Positions 26,248 to 34,805 of a stretch of DNA of 64,000 nucleotides are shown in pieces. Below the pieces are notes generated by a model. The model saw only the letters and a program-made list of their open reading frames with translations. It ran no database searches and was not told the DNA's origin. The DNA comes from Moduliflexus sp964602655 (GTDB taxonomy: Bacteria; Moduliflexota; Moduliflexia; Moduliflexales; Moduliflexaceae), in NCBI GenBank assembly GCA_964602655.1, contig CAZRSF010000015.1:28411-92410 (forward strand), read 5' to 3'. A program made the position numbers and the translations under genes. How positions within the stretch are numbered: the first letter of the stretch is position 1; each line of letters opens with the position of its first letter.

Positions 26248-27138
26248 TTATGTTCGACACCAGCGAACGCCATGAGTTGAAAAATCCAATTCAATCATTC
26301 CGGCATCAACAAGATACGCTAAGCATGATCGGAACGTACTGCCGATAAGCACGTACTGATTAGGATTCATGGCAATGTCATACTCTCGACAGATACGCGC
26401 TAATATGTCGTCGAATGAGACGGCATCATCGCAGCAGGCAGAGACCTTGTCAAGAATCTCCTGAACCTGCCGCAGATTCCGTTGAATTAAGGGCGTGATT
26501 TCTGTGAGCAGATCGCCATGTCCAGGGGCGTAATACGCGGCGTGTTCTGTCTGAAGCCGCTCTAATGTGGCGAAATGCGCATGAATATCATAGAGAAAGA
26601 AAATATGATATTTTTGCAGAATCACGTCAGGAAACACGCTGTCTGCGATGAAGATCACGTCATCTGGCGTTCGAACGGCAATCATGTCGAAAAAATGACC
26701 GGGAATCGGAATGGCTTCCAGTCCTGTTTGGAGGATTGCGCCGGAATTGGGGATGATGTCGGTCACGGTCGAAGAGGCCGCCATGAGAAATTTATTGCGC
26801 AGCGCATTCATCGGAAATCCGCCGAACAGAAACGCCGGTTCCAAGATGGGATGCTGAATAAAGGCCGCTTCCAGCGACGTGGTCGCAATCCGGCAGGTCG
26901 TTTTCTGCTGCAAAAACGCATTGCCGCCGATATGGTCGCCGTTCGAATGCGTATTGATAATCAGTTCCAACGTCCAATTCCGCGCAGTGAGAAGTTTGAA
27001 AATCTGCCGTCCCGCTTCCTTGTCGTTGCCGCTGTCAATCAGCGTTACCCGCCCCTCTCGTTCGTATATGCCGATATTGGCCGGAGCCGGGATCATATAC
27101 GTATTGCCTGCAATCTGCTGAATCTCTAATGTCGCCAT
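26248..27138 (-). CDS. Metallo-beta-lactamase-fold hydrolase
   Basis: This 296-residue MBL-fold enzyme has the metal-binding motif THSNGDHIGG (H64, D68, H69). Asparagine (N66) replaces the middle histidine of the common HxHxDH. Further ligands are in PGHFFDM, FIADSVF and YAPGHGD. A helical C-terminal domain of about 70 residues follows. MBL-fold proteins hydrolyse thioesters, lactones, phosphodiesters and other substrates, and the substrate here is unknown. The HxNxDH variant recurs in some MBL subfamilies, so it is probably not a defect. AAAGGA precedes the ATG. It is upstream of the sensor kinase on the same strand. Confidence 0.8.
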   Translation of the reverse strand: MATLEIQQIAGNTYMIPAPANIGIYEREGRVTLIDSGNDKEAGRQIFKLLTARNWTLELIINTHSNGDHIGGNAFLQQKTTCRIATTSLEAAFIQHPILEPAFLFGGFPMNALRNKFLMAASSTVTDIIPNSGAILQTGLEAIPIPGHFFDMIAVRTPDDVIFIADSVFPDVILQKYHIFFLYDIHAHFATLERLQTEHAAYYAPGHGDLLTEITPLIQRNLRQVQEILDKVSACCDDAVSFDDILARICREYDIAMNPNQYVLIGSTFRSCLAYLVDAGMIELDFSTHGVRWCRT

Positions 27139-27508
27139 CGCGTCCTTTCGTTGATTGAATTCTTACTTCTAAAGGTCTTTATAATTATTTGCGAGCAAGC
27201 ATGAGGGAAATTATATGAATCGTCAAGCTTATTTTGGCGGGAACTCGTTTTCTCTCTTGACAATTTGAAGTAGCTTGACACAGAAAGGGTCTTTCATAAT
27301 TGTGTCAGTCGCGATACGAACGAGATACAGGGCAGTGTTCGTCCAGTGCGGATTTTGCTTGTGTGGAAACAATCATAAGTTTGGCGATCATTCATATCGT
27401 ATATCGATCATCTACTGTTACATGTATCTGAACCCCATTTTCGCGAATTGCTCCCAGCTATTGAGGCGTTAGAACGAAGTCAACCAACTGAATGATTCTG
27501 AGGAATAT
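27139..27508. other. 370-base AT-rich gap between divergent genes
   Basis: No gene is visible. Two TTGACA boxes (27257-27262 and 27275-27280) lack well-spaced -10 partners. TGACACA (27276-27282) and TGTGTCA (27301-27307) form an inverted repeat with GAAAG/CTTTC inside. The base composition drops noticeably in AT direction here and in the next gene. Confidence 0.4.
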
Positions 27509-27994
27509 ATGGAATCGTATCATCCCAAGCGGAAAAGAAATGAAATCATTGATGATCATGAAATACAGCGATTATTCGCGAAGGGCAAATATGTCACAAT
27601 CGCAATGGCAAAAGATCATATACCTTATCTTGTCACATTGAGCTATGGATACGATACAACGAATCATTGTCTGTATTTCCATTGTGCGAATAAAGGCGAT
27701 AAGCTTGATTATATTCGCGCAAATGCCAATGTATGTGGAACAATCATCGAGGATCATGGATATTTAGAGACTCAATGCGATCATGATTATTCATCGTTAG
27801 TCATTCGCGGCCAAATGATAATTGTTGAGAGTTTGGAAGAAAAAAAACATGGCTTAAACGTGTTATTACATCATTTGGAAAAGAATCCAACGCCGATATT
27901 TGAGAGAAATATTAAAAATGATCAATCCTACGCCGGCGTGACAATATTAAAACTCGTCATTCGCTCTGTTATTGGAAAAAAGTATGTTGGATAG
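27509..27994 (+). CDS. Pyridoxamine-5'-phosphate-oxidase-like flavoprotein (NimA-type)
   Basis: This 161-residue protein fits the PPOX/NimA split-barrel family: ATIAMAKDHIPYLVTLSYGYD, LYFHCANKGDKLDYIRAN and a final VIRGQM strand region. Such proteins bind FMN, F420 or haem, and the Nim subgroup reduces nitro compounds. The codons are strikingly AT-rich compared with the flanks, which suggests recent acquisition. It overlaps or abuts the downstream thioesterase gene. No strong ribosome site was seen at the ATG. Confidence 0.75.
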   Translation: MESYHPKRKRNEIIDDHEIQRLFAKGKYVTIAMAKDHIPYLVTLSYGYDTTNHCLYFHCANKGDKLDYIRANANVCGTIIEDHGYLETQCDHDYSSLVIRGQMIIVESLEEKKHGLNVLLHHLEKNPTPIFERNIKNDQSYAGVTILKLVIRSVIGKKYVG

Positions 27995-28004
27995 AAAGAG
28001 GGAT

Positions 28005-28481
28005 ATGGAGCAATTTCAATTTCCGCTCACGTTTCATGTCCGCGATTATGAGTGCGATTTTCAAGGCATTGTGAATAATGCAACATATTTGCATTACGTC
28101 GAACATTGCCGTCACGAATACGCCAAATATCTTGGGCTGGATGTGGTTGCCCTTGCCAAACAGGGGATCAATTTAGTCGTGATTCGCGCAGAATTGGATT
28201 ATAAACAGCCGTTGCGCAGCGGTGATACCTTTGTTGTCAGCACGACGCTCGAACGAGTGTCTCGAATTCGATTGGCATTTCTGCATACGATATATCGCCC
28301 CGGCGCGGTCAATGACAGCGAAAATGACCGGTATCTTCCTGAACGAGACACGCTGATCGCACAGGCGCGGATACTCGTCACGGCAATGAATGATCGGGGG
28401 CGACCGTTCTGGCCTGAACAATTACATGCGCTTTTTCAGAATGTTGTCTTCCCCCTCAACCCAAACGTGCCAGAATCATAG
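28005..28481 (+). CDS. 4HBT-type acyl-CoA thioesterase
   Basis: A 158-residue hotdog-fold protein. The motif VRDYECDFQGIVNNATYLHYVEHCRHEY is spread over residues 9-36 and contains the YecDFQGIVNN active-site region of 4-hydroxybenzoyl-CoA thioesterase-like enzymes, with the aspartate before the helix. These hydrolyse short or aryl acyl-CoA thioesters. ATG 28005 gives the usual family start; an ATG at 27984 would overlap the preceding stop by 11 bases. GC content rises back to normal within this gene. It is followed closely by kdsD. Confidence 0.8.
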   Translation: MEQFQFPLTFHVRDYECDFQGIVNNATYLHYVEHCRHEYAKYLGLDVVALAKQGINLVVIRAELDYKQPLRSGDTFVVSTTLERVSRIRLAFLHTIYRPGAVNDSENDRYLPERDTLIAQARILVTAMNDRGRPFWPEQLHALFQNVVFPLNPNVPES

Positions 28482-28581
28482 AATGAAACACGCGGATAAA
28501 CAATTCACGCAAGCAGAACAGCCTCAAGATTCTCGGCGAGAAGCCTGGAAGCGCTTATTTTCTCAAAAATGGGGCGATTTT

Positions 28582-29565
28582 ATGATCCCGAAAACATTGA
28601 CATTGCGAGTTGGCGAATTTTTGGAAGCAGAAGCAGATGCGATTGATCGAGTGGTGGCGCAGTTAGAGCCAGACCAGATCGAACGCGCCCTGATGTTGTT
28701 GGCAGAATGTCAGCAGAAAATTGTGGTGATTGGCGTCGGGAAATCCGGGATTATCGCTCAAAAAATTGCCGCCACGATTTGCAGCATCGGCACGGTTGCG
28801 GTGATGCTGCATCCTGGCGACGCCATGCACGGAGACCTCGGCGTCGCGCGAGCAGGGGATGTCGCATTCGTGTTAAGCGCCAGCGGAGAGACCGATGAGA
28901 TTCTCTATCTGCTGCCGCATCTGAAACGGCGCGGCATTCCGATTATTGCGATTGTCGGCAATCTTGATTCGACATTAGCCCGTCAATCTGACGTGGTGAT
29001 CAATGCCACGATCGATCGCGAAATCTGCCCGTTGAACTTAGCGCCGACCGCCAGCACGACCGTCGCGCTGGCATTAGGGGACGCGCTGGCCATGACGTTG
29101 ATGGAACTCAAACAGGTGAAACCGGAAGATTTTGCCAGCAACCATCCGGCGGGACGTCTTGGCAAGCGCTTGACCGTCAACGTCGGCGATCTTATGCACG
29201 CGGAAGCCGGGCAGACAACCTTGACGCCGCAGGCATCGTGGCTTGATGTCATCAGTGCCATCACGCGCGGCGGCATGGGCGCAGTCAATGTCATTGATGA
29301 CGCCGGACATCTGGCCGGATTGATTACTGACGGCGATTTGCGCCGGTGCATACAAAAGACCAGGCCGTCGGATTTGGAAACGCTGACGGCTCAAATGATT
29401 ATGACGCCTCATCCCATTGTGGTTTCTCCAGAGAAATTAGCGTATGATGCGTTGCAATTGATGGAAAATCGTCCGTCGCAAATCAGCGTGCTGCCTGTTG
29501 TGGATGAGGATGGAGTGTGCCTTGGGTTGGTGCGCTTGCATGACATCGTACGCTATGGTTTGTAG
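28582..29565 (+). CDS. kdsD: Arabinose-5-phosphate isomerase (KdsD/KpsF/GutQ family)
   Basis: The enzyme interconverts ribulose-5-phosphate and arabinose-5-phosphate, the first step to KDO of lipopolysaccharide. An N-terminal SIS domain (VIGVGKSGIIAQKIAATICS, HPGDAMHGDLG, SASGETDE, LAPTASTT) is followed by two CBS domains (LMHAEAG...ITDGDLRR and MTPHPIVVS...LHDIVRYG). ATG 28582 gives 327 residues, the family's usual length, with GGGG seven bases upstream. An in-frame ATG at 28483, two bases after the thioesterase stop, would add 33 residues. No other KDO gene is adjacent. Confidence 0.88.
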   Translation: MIPKTLTLRVGEFLEAEADAIDRVVAQLEPDQIERALMLLAECQQKIVVIGVGKSGIIAQKIAATICSIGTVAVMLHPGDAMHGDLGVARAGDVAFVLSASGETDEILYLLPHLKRRGIPIIAIVGNLDSTLARQSDVVINATIDREICPLNLAPTASTTVALALGDALAMTLMELKQVKPEDFASNHPAGRLGKRLTVNVGDLMHAEAGQTTLTPQASWLDVISAITRGGMGAVNVIDDAGHLAGLITDGDLRRCIQKTRPSDLETLTAQMIMTPHPIVVSPEKLAYDALQLMENRPSQISVLPVVDEDGVCLGLVRLHDIVRYGL

Positions 29566-29675
29566 GGCGACCGCAGCCCGAACCGGGACGTTCGGACTTG
29601 AAAAATTATTGAAACGATATAGTTATCGGTAGTGGTCTATATAAGACATTGGAACGGATAGAGGAGAATGGCAGC

Positions 29676-31040
29676 ATGGGCAACCTTCGTATTCTGGTGA
29701 TTGATGACAGCCCCTCGACGCGTCGAGGGCTCATCGAATTGCTTCATCCATTACGAGCCGATATTGAAGAAGCGAGCAATGGCAACGAAGGACTGGCAAT
29801 TGCGGAATCTGCGCATATTGACTTGATTGTCACTGACATGGAGATGCCAGGAATGGATGGACTGGACCTGTGTCAACATCTTCAGGGAAATCCGGTCACG
29901 CGCGGCATCCCGGTCATTATCGTCAGCGCGTTCGATTCCGAAGGAGATATCGATCTCGGCTTTCAGGCTGGCGCCTGGGCGTATGTCTCCAAACGGGAAG
30001 CTCCTGCCGAGTTGTTGAAAACCATCGAAGAGGTGCTGTCGAAATTCAGCTTTCATCGGGAACGGCTGATTATGGTGGTAGATGACTCGCGCTTGGTCTG
30101 CCGCATGGTCAAAGAAGGATTGGAACGCGCCGGTTTTCAAGTCGTGACCGCGAAAAACGGACGCATTGCCTACGAGTTGATTACGCATCGCAAACCGGAT
30201 TTGATCCTCAGCGATCTCGATATGCCGGTCATGAATGGTTTCGAGTTGTGCGACGCGCTGCATGCGTCCTCGGATTATGGCTCGATCCCGTTTGTCGTGA
30301 TGAGCACGATCAGCGACCGCGCCCACATGAAACGCATCATCCGGCGCGGCGCAGTCTCCTATATTGTCAAACCGTTCAACATGGATCAGATGGTCATTCT
30401 GGTCGAACGTCTGCTGTCCGATCAATTTCAAATCCTGGTGAAAGAGCGAGAGCGGCTGGAATCCGAACGCACGTTAATGCTCAGCAGCATTGCCAGCCTG
30501 ATTTCCGCGCTTGAAGCGCGAGACCCTTACACTCGCGGTCATTCCGAGACGGTGGCCGAGATTGTCTCCGGCATGGCGACGCTGATGAACGCGAGTTATG
30601 AAGAAATCGAAATGGCGACGATTGGCGGACGACTGCACGATATTGGCAAAATCGGCATTCGCGACGATATTCTGTTCAAACCCGGCGGACTCACGCCGCA
30701 GGAATTCGATGCGATCAAACAGCATCCGATTATCGGCGCGAATATCCTGAAACCGATTGCCAGCCTGGCGGATGTGGTTTCGATGGTGCTGTATCATCAT
30801 GAACGCCCCGACGGACGCGGCTATCCGTATGGATTGACGTCAGTGCCGTTCTGGGCTGGCCTGGTCTCTGTCGCTGATATTTACTCCGCGTTACGCAGCA
30901 AACGTCCGTACCAGGAATCTATGCCAGAAGAAAAAGTGCTGCAAATTATTCATGACGTGCGCGGCACGCAATTGACAGAAGAAAGCGTAGAACTCTTCAT
31001 GGCCTGGCACGCCACCAAAAATTCGAAACGTGAACGATAA
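29676..31040 (+). CDS. Two-receiver HD-GYP c-di-GMP phosphodiesterase (RpfG-like)
   Basis: This 454-residue protein has two receiver domains (about 3-120, acceptor aspartate in IVTDMEMPGMDG; and about 125-245, acceptor in ILSDLDMPVMNG). A C-terminal HD-GYP domain follows, with RLHDIGKIGI and the diagnostic HHERPDGRGYP. HD-GYP enzymes degrade cyclic di-GMP, and two receivers allow input from two kinases. ATG 29676 is chosen because GAGGAG lies nine bases upstream. The frame continues upstream to a TTG. No kinase is adjacent; the nearest are the sensor kinases about 3.5 kb upstream on the other strand. Confidence 0.9.
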   Translation: MGNLRILVIDDSPSTRRGLIELLHPLRADIEEASNGNEGLAIAESAHIDLIVTDMEMPGMDGLDLCQHLQGNPVTRGIPVIIVSAFDSEGDIDLGFQAGAWAYVSKREAPAELLKTIEEVLSKFSFHRERLIMVVDDSRLVCRMVKEGLERAGFQVVTAKNGRIAYELITHRKPDLILSDLDMPVMNGFELCDALHASSDYGSIPFVVMSTISDRAHMKRIIRRGAVSYIVKPFNMDQMVILVERLLSDQFQILVKERERLESERTLMLSSIASLISALEARDPYTRGHSETVAEIVSGMATLMNASYEEIEMATIGGRLHDIGKIGIRDDILFKPGGLTPQEFDAIKQHPIIGANILKPIASLADVVSMVLYHHERPDGRGYPYGLTSVPFWAGLVSVADIYSALRSKRPYQESMPEEKVLQIIHDVRGTQLTEESVELFMAWHATKNSKRER

Positions 31041-31288
31041 ATTGTCCTGTGTTCCTCCCGTAAATTTTTTGCTCGATCCAGACTTATTCCTTGCGTTTCA
31101 ATCTTTTATCAGATACCATATCCGTCACATTCGAGAGAATAGGCGCAATGAACGCGAGGAGATCGCGTTTTTGCGTTTCTCCGAATTTTCTTATTGACCG
31201 GATTTGACTTATTGGTTCGATTGGCCGAAAAATGTGCGTATTCATACCAACAACTTGAATGTGCTTGAGAAGAGAGGAGGTTTCTGTC

Positions 31289-33700
31289 ATGGCGTATGGC
31301 TATTTTGATGACGCGGCGCGAGAATATGTGATTACGAATCCTAAAACCCCTGTGAAATGGGTTAATTACGTTGGAGGACTCGCCTTTGGAGGGATTGTGG
31401 ATCACACCGGCGGTTCGCTGATTTGTAAAGGCGACCCCGCATTAAACCGAATCGTCAAATATATTCCGCAGCTTCCGGCGTCCGATTTCAAAGGGGAAAC
31501 CCTGTATATTCGCATGAAACAGGGAACTGTTTCTCGCCTGTTTTCGCCCTATTTTGTCCCCACGTTAGACCCGTATGATCGCTTCGAATGTCGCGTCGGG
31601 TTAGGCTATTCGCGTTATATCACCGAATTTTACGGCATCCGCGCCGACATCACCGTGTTCGTGCCGGTCGGCGAAGATCGCATGATCCGAGACATCACGC
31701 TGACGAATCTGACCGACTCGCCGGTCGAAATTGACGTGATTCCGGTGGTGGAATACACGCATTTCGACGCGCTGAAACAATTTACCAATGCCGATTGGGT
31801 GCCGCAAACCATGCAGAGCAAGGCGTTTAAGGAACAGGACGGCACGCTGGTTCTGCAACAGTACGCCTTCATGAAAAAAGATACGGCGATCAACTATCTC
31901 ACCTCCAATTGGCCGGTCTCGTCGTTCGAATCCGACCGCAAGCGTTTTTTGGGCGAGAACGAGTATGGCACATGGCGCGCGCCAAAGGCGTTGGAACAGG
32001 CCGAACTCGGCAACTACGAAGCGTTGCGCGGGGATAATATCGGCGCGTTGCTGCACCATCTCGGCACGTTTGCGCCGAACGACACCAAACGCATCATCAC
32101 CCAATTAGGCCAGACCGCCAACATCGCCGCCGCGCTGCCGAATATTCGGCGCTATCGCGACGGACAGCAGGTTGACGCCGCGTTCGCGCAGTTGGCCGAA
32201 TCGTGGAATGCCTATTTGTCGAAATTCCAAATCACGACGCCAGATGCGGCGATGAACTCGATGATCAACATCCATAACCCGCGCCAATGTTATACGACCA
32301 AGAATTGGTCGCGGGATTTGTCGTTGTATCAACTCGGCTTTGGCGGGCGCGGCATGGGATTTCGCGACAGTTCGCAGGATTCGATGGGCATTCTGGCGGG
32401 CGCGCCGGAAGAAGGCAACGCCTTGATCGCCAAACTGCTGCATGTCCAGAAGCGCGACGGATCCGCGATGCACCAATTTTATCCGTCAACAATGGAGGCG
32501 ACGCTTGGCGACTCGCATGAAATGCCCGATCGCCCGAAATTCTACGGCGACGACCATCTCTGGATTGTGCTGGCCGTGACGGCGTATCTCAAAGAAACCG
32601 GCGACATGGCGTTTTTAGACCGAATCATTCCGTTTTATGAGAAAAACGAGCAGAAACAACCGCTCGAATCCGCCACCGTGTTGGAACATTTGCAGCGCGC
32701 GATTGCGTTCACGCACAAGCATAAAGGGGCGCACGGCTTACCGTTGTTAGGGTTTGCGGATTGGAACGACACGGTCAATCTGCGCACCGGCGCGGAGTCG
32801 GTCTTTGTCGCCGCGCAGTTCGGCAAAGCGCTGCTGGAAATGATCGAGTTGATGGCATTTCTCGGAAAGAGCGACGCTGCCGCAACATACCAGGGCTATC
32901 ACGACCAGATGAAACAGACCGTCAATGAACAGGCGTGGGACGGCGAATGGTTCGTCCGCTATTTCGATTGCGATGGCAGCAAGCTCGGTTCGAAAGAAAA
33001 TGCGCACGGGCAGATTTACACGAATGGGCAATCCTGGCCGATAATGGCGGGGTTTGCCGATGCGGAACGCGCAGAAACAGCGCTGAATTCGGTGAATCGC
33101 CTGTTGAACACGAAGAACGGGATCAAATTGAGTTATCCGGGCTTCAATGGATATGACCCGAATACCGGCGGCATCACGACCTATCCGCCAGGGGCGAAAG
33201 AAAACGGCGGCATTTTCCTTCATGCCAATCCCTGGGTGATGATTGCCGAAACAATCATGGGGAACGGCGACCGCGCGTTTCAGTATTACAACCAAATCAA
33301 CCCGGCGGCCAAAAATGATGATCTCGATACGTTCGAAGTCGAGCCGTATAGCTATCCGCAAAATATTTTGGGCGACGAACATCCGCAATTCGGGTTAGGG
33401 CGGAATAGCTGGCTCTCTGGCACAGCGTCATGGACGTATCAGGCTGCCACCAAATATATATTAGGGATTCTGCCGACCTACGCCGGTTTGCAAGTGAATC
33501 CGTGCATTCCGAAGGCATGGGACGGATTCAGCGTGACGCGCCTCTTTCGCGGGGCAACCTATCAGATTACGGTCACAAATCCGAAACATATCTCAAAAGG
33601 CGTCGCGTCCGTGCGCGTGAATGGAACGGCGATTGACGGCAATGTCATTCCGAGCGCTGCCGCCGGAACTTCGGTTACGGTTGAGGTCACGTTAGGATAA
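31289..33700 (+). CDS. GH94 glycoside phosphorylase (cellobiose/chitobiose phosphorylase-like)
   Basis: This 803-residue enzyme of family GH94 cleaves beta-linked disaccharides with phosphate to give a sugar-1-phosphate. It shows the family start (GYFDDAAREYVITNPKTP), an N-terminal beta-sandwich, then the (alpha/alpha)6 barrel with RDSSQDSMG and the catalytic aspartate region GFADWNDTVN. The C-terminal half also has YPPGAKENGGIFLHANPW. Substrate (cellobiose, cellodextrin or diacetylchitobiose) cannot be decided by eye. GGAGG lies nine bases before ATG 31289. It stands alone, with no sugar transporter nearby. Confidence 0.85.
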   Translation: MAYGYFDDAAREYVITNPKTPVKWVNYVGGLAFGGIVDHTGGSLICKGDPALNRIVKYIPQLPASDFKGETLYIRMKQGTVSRLFSPYFVPTLDPYDRFECRVGLGYSRYITEFYGIRADITVFVPVGEDRMIRDITLTNLTDSPVEIDVIPVVEYTHFDALKQFTNADWVPQTMQSKAFKEQDGTLVLQQYAFMKKDTAINYLTSNWPVSSFESDRKRFLGENEYGTWRAPKALEQAELGNYEALRGDNIGALLHHLGTFAPNDTKRIITQLGQTANIAAALPNIRRYRDGQQVDAAFAQLAESWNAYLSKFQITTPDAAMNSMINIHNPRQCYTTKNWSRDLSLYQLGFGGRGMGFRDSSQDSMGILAGAPEEGNALIAKLLHVQKRDGSAMHQFYPSTMEATLGDSHEMPDRPKFYGDDHLWIVLAVTAYLKETGDMAFLDRIIPFYEKNEQKQPLESATVLEHLQRAIAFTHKHKGAHGLPLLGFADWNDTVNLRTGAESVFVAAQFGKALLEMIELMAFLGKSDAAATYQGYHDQMKQTVNEQAWDGEWFVRYFDCDGSKLGSKENAHGQIYTNGQSWPIMAGFADAERAETALNSVNRLLNTKNGIKLSYPGFNGYDPNTGGITTYPPGAKENGGIFLHANPWVMIAETIMGNGDRAFQYYNQINPAAKNDDLDTFEVEPYSYPQNILGDEHPQFGLGRNSWLSGTASWTYQAATKYILGILPTYAGLQVNPCIPKAWDGFSVTRLFRGATYQITVTNPKHISKGVASVRVNGTAIDGNVIPSAAAGTSVTVEVTLG

Positions 33701-33740
33701 ACGCCGAGACATCATATAACAAACCGATTGAACGATTGGC

Positions 33741-33804
33741 TGTCATGGCGAGGAGCGTTCGCGACGATGTCATCTCGTCCAGATTGCATTGTCGTTCGCG
33801 TTCC
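33741..33804. repeat. Decayed copy of the GTCATTGCGAGGAGCG repeat
   Basis: TGTCATGGCGAGGAGCG starts a copy of the family seen intact at 6571-6654. The second arm (ATTGCATTGTCGTTCGCG) has drifted, so the palindrome is imperfect. It lies in the 250-base gap between the GH94 gene and the PHP phosphatase. Confidence 0.55.
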
Positions 33805-33950
33805 ATTTTCGCATATTCATCTTGACAAGCATCATCAGGGAGAATATTCCCGGCGTTGGGAAAGAAATTTGTTTATGTCTGCCCTGAATATCAGGCGAAT
33901 TCGAGCAGATCGTGACGATTCGCAGCCCAATCACTCGGACGCGCCCTACT

Positions 33951-34745
33951 ATGCTTGATTATCATATTCACACGACATTATGCGGCCATGCCTCCGGCAG
34001 CATGGAAGAATACATCGAATTTGCGCTGACGCAGCCCCTGCGGGAAATCGGATTTGCCGATCATCTGCCGATGCTCAAATGGGCGCATCCGGAATATGCC
34101 ATGCCGTTTGCGAAATTGCCGGAATATGTCGAACGAGTGGCCTCATTGCGGCAAACTTACCCGATGCTGCCGATCAAACTGGGCATCGAGGCGGATTATT
34201 ATTCCCCGGCGGAAGAGGCGGCGACGCGCGACCTCTTGGCGCAGCATCCGTTCGATTATGTCTATGGCTCCGTCCATTTTGTCGAAGATTGGGCGATTGA
34301 CGACCCGCGCAATATGGATCGGTGGAAACAGGTCGGCGTGAATACCGTGTACGAAGGCTATTTTGCCCAGTTGCAAAAGGCCGCGCGTTCCGGGCTGTTC
34401 GATATTATCACGCATACCGATCTGCCCAAAAAGTTCGGACAGCGCCCGACCAAAGATATGTCGGCGTTGATTGACGCCACGATTCGCAGTTACAAAGACG
34501 CGAATCTGGCAGTGGAAATCAATACGTCGGGTCTGCGGAAGCCAGTCAACGAGATGTATCCATCTATTGAAATTCTGAAGCTGCTGAAAATATACGATAT
34601 TCCGATTGTCTTCGGGTCTGACGCTCATGCTCCCGACGAAGTCGGACGGGATTTTGCGTATGCGAAACAGGTCGCGAAAGCCTGCGGATTTACTGCGCTT
34701 GCCGTCTTCGAGCAGCGAAAAATTGTTGACGCCTACCCGCTGTAA
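33951..34745 (+). CDS. PHP-domain histidinol-phosphatase (HisJ/HisK family)
   Basis: This 264-residue PHP enzyme carries the metal-binding motifs DYHIHTTLCGHA at the N-terminus, FADHLP, GIEADYY, YGSVHF, ITHTDLPKKFG and FGSDAHAPDEVG. This is the full set for the trinuclear site of PHP histidinol phosphatases, which release phosphate from histidinol phosphate in histidine synthesis. No other his genes are nearby, so another phosphoester substrate is possible. ATG 33951 places the DxHxH motif at residue 3, as in the family. The ribosome site is weak. Confidence 0.8.
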   Translation: MLDYHIHTTLCGHASGSMEEYIEFALTQPLREIGFADHLPMLKWAHPEYAMPFAKLPEYVERVASLRQTYPMLPIKLGIEADYYSPAEEAATRDLLAQHPFDYVYGSVHFVEDWAIDDPRNMDRWKQVGVNTVYEGYFAQLQKAARSGLFDIITHTDLPKKFGQRPTKDMSALIDATIRSYKDANLAVEINTSGLRKPVNEMYPSIEILKLLKIYDIPIVFGSDAHAPDEVGRDFAYAKQVAKACGFTALAVFEQRKIVDAYPL

Positions 34746-34805
34746 GATCGCTGTACACCAATTCTTTTCTCTGGTGTCAACTCTTGCGCGGAGGAAAAAG
34801 AACGT

